NCBI RefSeq assembly: GCF_019195395.1
Contig: NZ_CP078067.1
Location: 186,001-250,000, forward strand
Reading direction: 5' to 3'
Source: Kaistella faecalis
GTDB taxonomy: Bacteria > Bacteroidota > Bacteroidia > Flavobacteriales > Weeksellaceae
DNA: 64,000 nucleotides
Numbering within the stretch: position 1 is the first letter of the stretch; every line of letters starts with the position of its first letter. A program made the translations under genes and the position numbers. This document shows, piece after piece, positions 1 through 7,492 of the stretch. Below the pieces are notes generated by a model. The model was not told where the DNA came from. It ran no database searches and worked only from the letters and a program-made list of their open reading frames with translations.

Positions 1-21
1 AATCAGCAAATACAATCTATC

Positions 22-489
22 ATGAAAAATTACGTATTAATACCTGCCATCATGTTTTCTCTTTTCAGCTGCAACCAGAATTCTGATAAATCTGCAGAAA
101 AAAATCTTACAGGCGATTCTCAGCAGTTAGAAAATTTAGAAACATGTTACGAAGCTGTGCACGGTCAGGATTCTGTAAAACTTTCCGTGATTTACTCCGC
201 AGGAAATATTACCGGCAGTTTGCTTTACAATAATCCACAATCCAGCAATTCCTCAACGGGAACTTTTACAGGAACGAAATCCGGTGACACGCTGAAATTA
301 TTGTCCAGAACGGCAACGGGAGGAAATATCAGTTTCAACGAAATTTATCTTCTGAGCAAATCCGGTAAACTTTATGAAGGCATTGGAGAGGTCGAGAAAA
401 TAAATGATTCGACAACTGTTTTTGCAGAACCTTCGAAAGTCGATTTTACTAAAAGTTTTGTCTTCAGTAAAGTTGAATGTAATTTCTGA
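22..489 (+). CDS. Putative lipoprotein, first of a tandem paralogous pair
   Basis: This 155-residue protein starts with a short hydrophobic segment ending in the lipobox LFSC (Cys at about residue 17), so it should be lipid-anchored. No known domain was recognised. The body holds a conserved pattern also found in the next gene: an early Cys, an ITG-[SK] stretch, a GT..GDT[LI]KL stretch, an EIY.L..[SD]G.L.EGIGE stretch and a Cys near the C-terminus. The two genes therefore look like a tandem duplication. The late Cys and the early Cys could form a disulfide. Function is unknown. Only 21 bases precede it in the window, so its promoter cannot be judged. Confidence 0.75.
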   Translation: MKNYVLIPAIMFSLFSCNQNSDKSAEKNLTGDSQQLENLETCYEAVHGQDSVKLSVIYSAGNITGSLLYNNPQSSNSSTGTFTGTKSGDTLKLLSRTATGGNISFNEIYLLSKSGKLYEGIGEVEKINDSTTVFAEPSKVDFTKSFVFSKVECNF

Positions 490-555
490 TATCATTTAAC
501 ATAATATATTATCTTTTAAAAAATATAGAGAATCCCAAATATTATAAAAACTTAT

Positions 556-1068
556 ATGAAAAACTTAATACTATCAGCATTAATCATACTTACAGCGGCA
601 AGTTGTGAGAAAAAATCAACCGAAACTGTTGATACACAGCCTGCAACTCCGGACTCTATTACTGTTCCTGAAAGCAATGAACCTGTAGAATCTTCTACCC
701 TACAGTCCTGTTATATGGAGGTAACCGGAAAAGACACCCTTTTTGTTTCGCTTGACGATAATTTAGGCACTATAACCGGTAAAATGCGTTATAAAAATTT
801 CGAGAAAGACAGTTCTTTCGGTGATGTGATGGGAACACAAAATGGCGATACCATTAAGCTGAATTATACTTTCGAGGCCGAAGGAACAACCTCTGACCGT
901 GAAATCTATTTCCTCAGAAAAGACGGAAATTTAATTGAAGGGATTGGAGAACATAAAACCGAAGGCAGCAGGGATTTTTATGCAAATCCTGCCCAACTTA
1001 AATATGAAGGCCACACGCTGAAGTCTATCGACTGTACAAATTTTGAAAAGAATTTTAAGGTAAAATAA
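556..1068 (+). CDS. Putative lipoprotein, second of a tandem paralogous pair
   Basis: A 170-residue protein with a signal sequence ending in AASC (lipobox, Cys at about residue 17), followed by a Ser/Thr/Pro/Glu-rich spacer of about 30 residues and a domain matching the upstream lipoprotein (SCY.EVTGKDTL, GTITGKM, NGDTIKL, EIYFLRKDGNLIEGIGE and a C-terminal Cys). It lies 66 bp after its paralogue in the same direction, so the pair is probably cotranscribed. It ends at a strong hairpin shared with the convergent polysaccharide locus. Function is unknown. Confidence 0.78.
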   Translation: MKNLILSALIILTAASCEKKSTETVDTQPATPDSITVPESNEPVESSTLQSCYMEVTGKDTLFVSLDDNLGTITGKMRYKNFEKDSSFGDVMGTQNGDTIKLNYTFEAEGTTSDREIYFLRKDGNLIEGIGEHKTEGSRDFYANPAQLKYEGHTLKSIDCTNFEKNFKVK

Positions 1069-1092
1069 TTATCTTTAATTTTCGATTAATAA

Positions 1093-1120
1093 AAAGAGCA
1101 ACCAAAATTGGTTGCTCTTT
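1093..1120. terminator. Bidirectional intrinsic terminator
   Basis: An 11-bp perfect stem (AAAGAGCAACC / GGTTGCTCTTT) with a six-base loop lies between the convergent lipoprotein gene and the end of the GH30 operon. A-rich and T-rich flanks suit both directions. Confidence 0.85.
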
Positions 1121-1145
1121 CGTTATGAAAAAATACAGAAACTAG

Positions 1146-2585
1146 TTATATAATCACGGTTTGAATGGAATGTGCCGGAACCGACAATTTTGCTGCCTGC
1201 CCTTCGATCCATAAATAAGCATCGGTATCTTTATCAGATTCATTCATTATCACAGTAACCAACTCCCCTTTCTCGTTCATGAAAGCGGTAGAAATAAGTG
1301 CTGCTCTGTTTGACGAATTACCAATTCTCTGTGAACCCGGTTTAATATATTTAGACACATGGCCGATGTAGTAATATTCGTAAGTGTAATGCACTTCACC
1401 GGTTCGGGTGTCGGCGATAATAGGAGCAAAACAGAAGTTTCCAACATGATTGGGGCCGCCGGTTTCATCGAGAAGAACATTCCAGTCTGTCCATAATGCC
1501 GTTCCTTTGTTGAAATCATTAAGCATATTGCGTCCGTAAAGTTCACCCAGGGAAACATCATAAATCTGATCCATTTTGAACTGTTCTTTACAACCTTCGG
1601 TAAATGCCAGGAACATATTGGGAAACGCCTTCTGGGTTTCTTCTAAGTTATCGAAAAGCTGGGATTTATTGTTCCATGTTTCGTACCAGTGATAACCGAT
1701 TCCGTGTGCATATTTTGCCGTTTCGGGATTCTGAAGGGTTGTCGTAGCACGCTGATAAATTAAATCGCGGTTATGATCCCAAATGATTACTTTTTTATCT
1801 TTGTAGCCGTTTTTCCATAAAGTTGGCCCAAGGTTGTTTCTCAGGAAATTACCTTCTTCTTCCGCAGTATAAATACACGATTCCCAGGTTTGCGTTGCCA
1901 TAGGTTCATTTTGTATGGTTAAACCCCAAACCGGCATTCCGCGTTTTTCGTATTCTTTTATGAATTTAATGTAATATTCTGCCCACGGTTGGTAATATTC
2001 ATCTTTCAGCCTACCGCCTTTCAGCATACTGTTGTTGGATTTCATCCATGCCGGCGGGCTCCACGGCGAAAAATAAAACGTAAACTGATCACCAATGAGT
2101 TTCTGAGCTTCCTTAATCATCGGGATTTTGTATTTCTCGTCTTTCGCAACAGAAAAAGATTTAAGCGACACATCACCATCTTTTACATAGGTATAGGATT
2201 CACTGGAGAAATCGCAGGAATTCATATTGGTTCTTACGATGGTGTATCCCAAGCCGTTTTTCCCGTAATATGCCTCCAGAATTTCTTTCTGTTTTGCTTT
2301 CGGCATTTTATAAAGCGTTTCGGCTGAAGCATCTGTAATAGCGCCGCCAATGCCGATTAATTTCTGATATTTAAAATCAGGATCCACAAAAATGCAGGCA
2401 TCTGTTTCTTTTGGCTGGGCCATTTTTTCGAACTTTACCAGGCCTTTATCCTGAAGTTTTTCTTTAGTCGCTGCATTGGTAAGGATTACTTTTGCTGTTT
2501 TCTTTGTACTGTTTTTCCAGTAATTCTGGCTGAATCCAGTTACGAAAGTTCCAAGCAGGATCGATGTAATCAATGTTTTTCTCAT
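1146..2585 (-). CDS. Glycoside hydrolase family 30 (glucosylceramidase/beta-1,6-glucanase type)
   Basis: A 479-residue secreted GH30 enzyme, a retaining (beta/alpha)8-barrel hydrolase of beta-glucosides. The likely acid/base is Glu227 in the motif GLTIQNEP and the likely nucleophile Glu330 in AFTEGC; SPWSPPAW at about 173-180 is another family motif. A signal peptide covers residues 1-19 (cut near GFSQ). The open frame extends 50 codons upstream, but that stretch overlaps the preceding gene and has no signal character, so the start is at MRKTLIT (an ATG two codons earlier is also possible). It is the last gene of the susCD operon. Bacteroidota GH30 enzymes in such loci often act on beta-1,6-glucan, but the exact substrate here is an inference. 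Confidence 0.9.
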   Translation of the reverse strand: MRKTLITSILLGTFVTGFSQNYWKNSTKKTAKVILTNAATKEKLQDKGLVKFEKMAQPKETDACIFVDPDFKYQKLIGIGGAITDASAETLYKMPKAKQKEILEAYYGKNGLGYTIVRTNMNSCDFSSESYTYVKDGDVSLKSFSVAKDEKYKIPMIKEAQKLIGDQFTFYFSPWSPPAWMKSNNSMLKGGRLKDEYYQPWAEYYIKFIKEYEKRGMPVWGLTIQNEPMATQTWESCIYTAEEEGNFLRNNLGPTLWKNGYKDKKVIIWDHNRDLIYQRATTTLQNPETAKYAHGIGYHWYETWNNKSQLFDNLEETQKAFPNMFLAFTEGCKEQFKMDQIYDVSLGELYGRNMLNDFNKGTALWTDWNVLLDETGGPNHVGNFCFAPIIADTRTGEVHYTYEYYYIGHVSKYIKPGSQRIGNSSNRAALISTAFMNEKGELVTVIMNESDKDTDAYLWIEGQAAKLSVPAHSIQTVII

Positions 2586-2622
2586 TATCATTATTTTTTT
2601 AGTATTTACTATTATCTTTCTG

Positions 2623-4554
2623 TTAATCAAGATTAACCTTATACTTCGCTTCTTTTGTTGTGAGTGGAAAATGATCAGTTCTAAAAGGCGAAACCGGCAG
2701 ATTGTTTTCCGTAAACAGATTGTTCTCTGAAGCATTTCCTTTCCACCCGAACCTTACTGCGGCAGGATTTTTAACCTTATCACTATATACTTCTACTCTA
2801 TTTTTAAAGATTTTTGCCGTTGCCGGATAAAAAATCTGATCTTCGCCGGCAATTTCAAAACCTTTCACGTAAGTAGAATCATCTGATGTTTTAAGTTTTA
2901 CGACCGGTTTGAATCCTACCGAAACTTTGTTTTTCTGAATTTTAAAATCATTAAAAACCGGACTGATATTTCCGTTATTCAACGCCAGATCCGCTAACCT
3001 TTCCCCTACTGATTTCTTATTGGACGGGTGAATGTCACTGGGATTGCCGATATCGGTGGTTACTACCATACCTATATTTTTCAGCTTCAAAGTATTGGTC
3101 TGGGCTTCCCGGAGTTCTGCCCACGAACTTCCCTCGTTACTGTTTTTTCCGGGAGTTTCAAAAGTGGCAAGCTGCACAAAATAAAAAGGAAGATCTTTCC
3201 CGAATTTTTCTCTCCAGCTATTGATCAGCAGAGGAAAACTTTTGTTGTATTCCACCGCTCGATCCTCATTCGATTCGCCCTGATACCAAAGAAATCCTTT
3301 AACTTTGAACGGAACCAACGGAGCGATCATGGCGTTGTAAGCTAATGACGGAAATTCATTTTCATTGATTCTGTTGAAGATTTGCTCTATGGTTATTTTC
3401 CAGTTTCCGGTAAGTGGAATTGAAGATTTTGCGGTAACCAGTTTTAATTTTTCAGGTTCGCCCCAGATTCCACCACCGCTTCCGTTATCTGTAATTTTTA
3501 CGACAATTATATTTTCACCTGCTTTCAGCAGATTTTGTGGAACTGTGTAAACCCGTTCTGCATCATAGGAATTGTTGGTTCCTATTTGTTTTCCATTGAA
3601 ATAGGTAATGTCTTCGTCATCGATCTGAGAAAGAAAAAGCTGCGCGTTCCCGCCGAGATCTTCCTGAGTTAAAGTCACTTTTTTTCTAAGCCAAACAATT
3701 CCATCTAAACCATCAAAACCCTGATCTTCCCATCTTTTAGGCTGATAGATTTCCGGAAGTTTGGTGTCATCAAAATCACTTTTTAAGTACGAAGTTTCAT
3801 TGAAATCTTCAATGTTTATCTGATGTTTTTTTTGAAGAGCAGCGATTTTCGAAGCAGTGGAAAATTTCACCAAAGAATCCAGAGAAATTTTTGGCATTTT
3901 TGAAATCATTGCTTTAAAGTCTTCGGAATTTTCAAAACCATCTCTGGGGATCCAGGTTTCAACATTAGTTCCGCCCCATGAAGAATTGATGATGCCAACC
4001 GGAATTTTGGTTTCCCGATACATTTTTTTAGCAAAAAAATAAGCGACACCCGAAAAATCTCCTATTGTTGAAGCAGTGGCGACTTTCCATGCGGTTACTT
4101 GGATATTTTTCTCGGGTAAAGTGTTGATGGCTCTCTCAACTTTAATGTGTCTGACTAAAGGAAAATTCTGCTCAATTAATTCACTTTGATAACCATCAAC
4201 TCTTGCAAGATTCCACTCCATATTGCTTTGTCCACTACAGAGCCAGACATCGCCGATTAAAATATTTTTAATAATAATCTGATTACTGCCTGAAATTTTC
4301 ATTTCAAACGGACCACCAAATTTTTCTTTATCCAACAATACGTTCCAGTTACCGGAAGCATCAGCTACAGTTGTTTTAATCTGATTTTTGAATGCAACAG
4401 TTACTTTTTCGTTGGGCTCAGCAAATCCCCAAACCGGAATTTTCGCATCACGCTGCAATACCATATTATCAGAGAAAAAATGAGATACAGATACGGCTCC
4501 CGTAAATAACTTTACCACGAAAAAGAATAAAAATATGGTGATTTTCTGTTGCAT
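2623..4554 (-). CDS. Sialate O-acetylesterase-family SGNH esterase
   Basis: A 643-residue exported carbohydrate esterase. The N-terminal hydrophobic segment (about 1-22) is a signal peptide. The catalytic Ser is Ser110 in CSGQSNMEW, and the Asp/His pair is in GNPSDIHPSNK near residue 516. A jelly-roll-like insert with WLRKKV and GENIIVVKITDNGSGGG stretches splits the esterase domain, as usual in this family. It removes O-acetyl groups from sugars. It sits 11 bp downstream of one GH30 gene and about 30 bp upstream of another, which suggests deacetylation of the glycan cut by the GH30 enzymes rather than true sialic acid metabolism, since no sialidase or sialic acid gene is nearby. Confidence 0.88.
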   Translation of the reverse strand: MQQKITIFLFFFVVKLFTGAVSVSHFFSDNMVLQRDAKIPVWGFAEPNEKVTVAFKNQIKTTVADASGNWNVLLDKEKFGGPFEMKISGSNQIIIKNILIGDVWLCSGQSNMEWNLARVDGYQSELIEQNFPLVRHIKVERAINTLPEKNIQVTAWKVATASTIGDFSGVAYFFAKKMYRETKIPVGIINSSWGGTNVETWIPRDGFENSEDFKAMISKMPKISLDSLVKFSTASKIAALQKKHQINIEDFNETSYLKSDFDDTKLPEIYQPKRWEDQGFDGLDGIVWLRKKVTLTQEDLGGNAQLFLSQIDDEDITYFNGKQIGTNNSYDAERVYTVPQNLLKAGENIIVVKITDNGSGGGIWGEPEKLKLVTAKSSIPLTGNWKITIEQIFNRINENEFPSLAYNAMIAPLVPFKVKGFLWYQGESNEDRAVEYNKSFPLLINSWREKFGKDLPFYFVQLATFETPGKNSNEGSSWAELREAQTNTLKLKNIGMVVTTDIGNPSDIHPSNKKSVGERLADLALNNGNISPVFNDFKIQKNKVSVGFKPVVKLKTSDDSTYVKGFEIAGEDQIFYPATAKIFKNRVEVYSDKVKNPAAVRFGWKGNASENNLFTENNLPVSPFRTDHFPLTTKEAKYKVNLD

Positions 4555-4565
4555 TAAGAGTATTT

Positions 4566-6008
4566 TTAAAAAATATACGTTGCTGCAGATCTACCCGGAA
4601 TTGAGACAGAAGCAGAATTTCCTTTAAACTTAATATTAAAGTTCTCTGCACTTTCGCTGTCATTTTGTACGATGAGTACTGTTTTACCCAAAGGAGTTGT
4701 AAATGCTGCTGTAGCAATATTTTCAGTTTGTGTTGAAGCAATTCTAACCGAATTCTGAGGAACAAATTTCGAAGCATGTCCAATAATATAATAAGCAACA
4801 TTTCTGGTAAAATCCCCGGAAGAATTAATGGTGATGGCGCCTTTACATTCGGTACATCCGCCCGGAGTATGTGGCTGGAAAGCAGTATCATTAGCTAAAT
4901 TCCATTCCAGGGCGATTTTGCTCCAGTTTCGCATTGAGCCGATGATTACGTTTTTTGTGTGCCAGTTTAAATCATCTTTGAAATTACCTTTCGCGCCTGT
5001 CCATTGTTCAGTAAAATATAAATTTTTGTCCGGATGAGCATTGTGAACGATACTTAAAGCTGAAATATCTCCTTCGTAAAGGTGAAACGCAGAGCCGTCG
5101 ATATATTTATTGGCTTCCGGATCATCTAAAATATTGATCGCATATTCGGGTTTGTTGCAGTTATGATCATAGACAACTATTTTCGTCGAAACACCTGATT
5201 TTTTAAATTCGGGACCCAAATGATTTTTAATGAAATCTTTCTGCATTTCGGAAGTCATCAAAAGGCTTGGATTATTTCCTGGATGAAGCGGTTCGTTTTG
5301 AGGTGTGATCGCATCAATGGTGATTCCTTCCTTTTTCATTCCCTGAATATATTCCACGAAATATTTAGCATAAACTCCGTAGAATTCAGGCTTCAAACTT
5401 CCGCCAATCGAACTTCCGTTATCTTTCATCCAAACTGGAGGTGACCAGGGCGCAGCGATAATTTTTATTTTTGGATTGATGGCGAGAATTTCCTTCAGCA
5501 TGGCGATCAAATCCTTATCTCTTGCCAAACTGAATTTCTCTAAATTGAGATCAGTTTGTCCCGCCGGGAGATCATTATAGGAGAAAACTTCACCATCAAG
5601 ATCTGAAGCGCCCACACTTAACCGCAGGTAACTTACAGAAATGGAATTCCCCATATTTCCGAAAATCTCATTTAACAGCGCTTTTCTTTTATCGGCTGCA
5701 AGCGTGTTGATGACCTGAACGCTTCCACCGGTAAGGGTGTATCCAAAGCCGTCAACGGTTTGGAATTTCTGTGATTCATCAATTTCTATGGTAGGGAAAC
5801 TGTTCGATCCATTATCAAAATGGAGGGCATTCTGTTGTTGCAGTTTTACAGAACCATCACCTTTTGTAAGCCAAAATTCGATTTTTTTTGCTTGTGAATT
5901 TTCGGTTTCTGTCAACACTCTATTCCCGCAGGAAAATAATGAAAAAAGTGCCACACCGCTAAGTGCAGCACTTTTTAATAAAGATTTATTTGATTTTATC
6001 ATCATCAA
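4566..6008 (-). CDS. Glycoside hydrolase family 30 lipoprotein
   Basis: A 480-residue GH30 enzyme with a lipoprotein signal (LFSC, Cys27), so it is probably anchored to the outer membrane and may be exposed at the surface. The acid/base is Glu239 (ITPQNEP), the nucleophile Glu334 (YFTEQW), and the APWSPPVWM motif at about 186-194 is present. It is a distant paralogue of the other GH30 in the operon, which has a type-I-like signal instead. A lipid-anchored enzyme with a soluble partner fits cleavage at the surface followed by trimming in the periplasm. The start may be any of three consecutive ATG codons. It begins two bases after the susD stop codon, implying translational coupling. Confidence 0.9.
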   Translation of the reverse strand: MMMIKSNKSLLKSAALSGVALFSLFSCGNRVLTETENSQAKKIEFWLTKGDGSVKLQQQNALHFDNGSNSFPTIEIDESQKFQTVDGFGYTLTGGSVQVINTLAADKRKALLNEIFGNMGNSISVSYLRLSVGASDLDGEVFSYNDLPAGQTDLNLEKFSLARDKDLIAMLKEILAINPKIKIIAAPWSPPVWMKDNGSSIGGSLKPEFYGVYAKYFVEYIQGMKKEGITIDAITPQNEPLHPGNNPSLLMTSEMQKDFIKNHLGPEFKKSGVSTKIVVYDHNCNKPEYAINILDDPEANKYIDGSAFHLYEGDISALSIVHNAHPDKNLYFTEQWTGAKGNFKDDLNWHTKNVIIGSMRNWSKIALEWNLANDTAFQPHTPGGCTECKGAITINSSGDFTRNVAYYIIGHASKFVPQNSVRIASTQTENIATAAFTTPLGKTVLIVQNDSESAENFNIKFKGNSASVSIPGRSAATYIF

Positions 6009-6010
6009 AG

Positions 6011-7474
6011 TTAATATCCAGCGTTTTGGGTAAGGTTCGGGTTGTTATCCATCTGAGACTGAGGAATTGGCCACAACAATCTTTGTTCTGTAAGATTGTT
6101 TACATAGCTTAATTGACTTCCCTGTCCATTGGTTCTTGCTTTGATAATCTCTAAAGCCTTGCCTGTACGCTTAAGATCGAACCATCGGTGGCCTTCAAAA
6201 GCAAGCTCCAGCAAACGTTCTTTCAAAACTTTGTTCATACCGTCTTCTTTGCTGGTAATAGTTGCTACATTCGGTAGGGAAACACGGTTTCTTACCTGAT
6301 TAATTAAAGCTTCTGCATCGGCATACGCTCCAAGATTCACCTTAGCTTCAGCTTTTAATAACAGCATGTCTGCGTATCTGATGATGTAGGTATGCTGTGT
6401 TCCGTCCTGAATTCTTTGCTTATAGGCAAACGGATAGTGGTTTTTATCAGTCCAGTAGGTGTCGCTAACTCCGACATCAAACTTAATGGTATTTGCTTTT
6501 CTGATGTTATCACCCTGAGCATCAAACGAATTTACCAAATCGTGGGTTGGCAAATTGAAACGCTGCCATCCGTCACCAATAAACATTCCTGTTCCCCACC
6601 ACCAGATATTGCTTGCGTCTGCATTAATTTCCAGAATAGATTCTGCATTGGCATTATGATTACCATCAAACAGATGATTGTAATCCGGTAAAAGGCTGTA
6701 AGATCCTGATAGCTGATCAACATACTGAACAACTTTAGCATAATCCGGGTTAGGTTTTGTTGCGTATACTTTAGCTAAAAGTGCCTGCGCAACACCTCTC
6801 GTTGCGCGGTATTTGCTTACTGAAGAACCGGGAGCCGCAAGTATGGCCCCTTCCAGATCCGAGATAATAAATGAATATACCTCTTCTTTAGATTTTCTTG
6901 CCGGAAAAACCTGGTTATAGATCTCCTCAAAATTTTCAGAAGTCACTCCTATAACTGCTTTCGTTACAATTGGAACATCTCCCCAAAGCTGTACCGCATG
7001 AAAATAATACAACGCTCTTACAATAGCGGCTTCGGCTTTCATTTCTGCTTTGCGTTCCGCGGTTAATGCGGGATCCTGTATTCCGTCAACATAGTTAAGC
7101 ACTTTATTACAGTTGTTAATCAATTCATAAATTGCTTTCCAGTTTCTGTCAACATTACCGTTTGTAGATAGAATTCTGTATTCTGCCTGCTGTCTGTTGT
7201 CCTGGTTATCACCGCTTACATAAGCTTCATCTGTCTGCATTCCGCCGTTCGCAAAATAATCCAGCTGCCAGTAGTTAGAATGTCCAAACCCCGGACCTAC
7301 ATACATTGATTTCATTAGATCTTCAGCCTCGGAAGCTTTAGTATAAGGCGTTTCGCTGAAATCAACAGCTCTGTCTGTAATTGGTTCGGTATTCAGATAA
7401 TCTGCACAGGAAACGGTTCCGATACTTAGCGCAGTACCCAAAAATAGATAATATATACTTTTATTTAGTTTCAT
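6011..7474 (-). CDS. susD: SusD/RagB-family glycan-binding lipoprotein
   Basis: A 487-residue surface lipoprotein (lipobox VSC, Cys at about 23). The N-terminal region with DRNWKAIYELINNCNKVL and EAAIVRALYYFHAVQLWGDVP is the TPR-like part of SusD. The C-terminal region holds the usual RYADMLLLKAEA, INQVRNR, ERLLELAFEGHRWFDLKRTGKA and LLWPIPQSQMDNNPNLTQNAGY motifs. SusD proteins bind oligosaccharide and form a lid over the SusC porin. It is 18 bp downstream of susC. The specificity cannot be read from the sequence, but the GH30 partners point to a beta-glucan. Confidence 0.95.
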   Translation of the reverse strand: MKLNKSIYYLFLGTALSIGTVSCADYLNTEPITDRAVDFSETPYTKASEAEDLMKSMYVGPGFGHSNYWQLDYFANGGMQTDEAYVSGDNQDNRQQAEYRILSTNGNVDRNWKAIYELINNCNKVLNYVDGIQDPALTAERKAEMKAEAAIVRALYYFHAVQLWGDVPIVTKAVIGVTSENFEEIYNQVFPARKSKEEVYSFIISDLEGAILAAPGSSVSKYRATRGVAQALLAKVYATKPNPDYAKVVQYVDQLSGSYSLLPDYNHLFDGNHNANAESILEINADASNIWWWGTGMFIGDGWQRFNLPTHDLVNSFDAQGDNIRKANTIKFDVGVSDTYWTDKNHYPFAYKQRIQDGTQHTYIIRYADMLLLKAEAKVNLGAYADAEALINQVRNRVSLPNVATITSKEDGMNKVLKERLLELAFEGHRWFDLKRTGKALEIIKARTNGQGSQLSYVNNLTEQRLLWPIPQSQMDNNPNLTQNAGY

Positions 7475-7492
7475 GATTGTAAATTTTAATGA

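Noticed and set aside
1989-2327. 112-codon open frame opposite the GH30 gene
   Set aside because: It lies wholly within a well-supported gene on the other strand and has no family features. Many similar antisense frames across the window were rejected for the same reason.
2586-2735. 50-codon N-terminal extension of the GH30 gene
   Set aside because: It overlaps the end of the esterase gene, is not signal-like, and a good signal peptide starts at the chosen Met.
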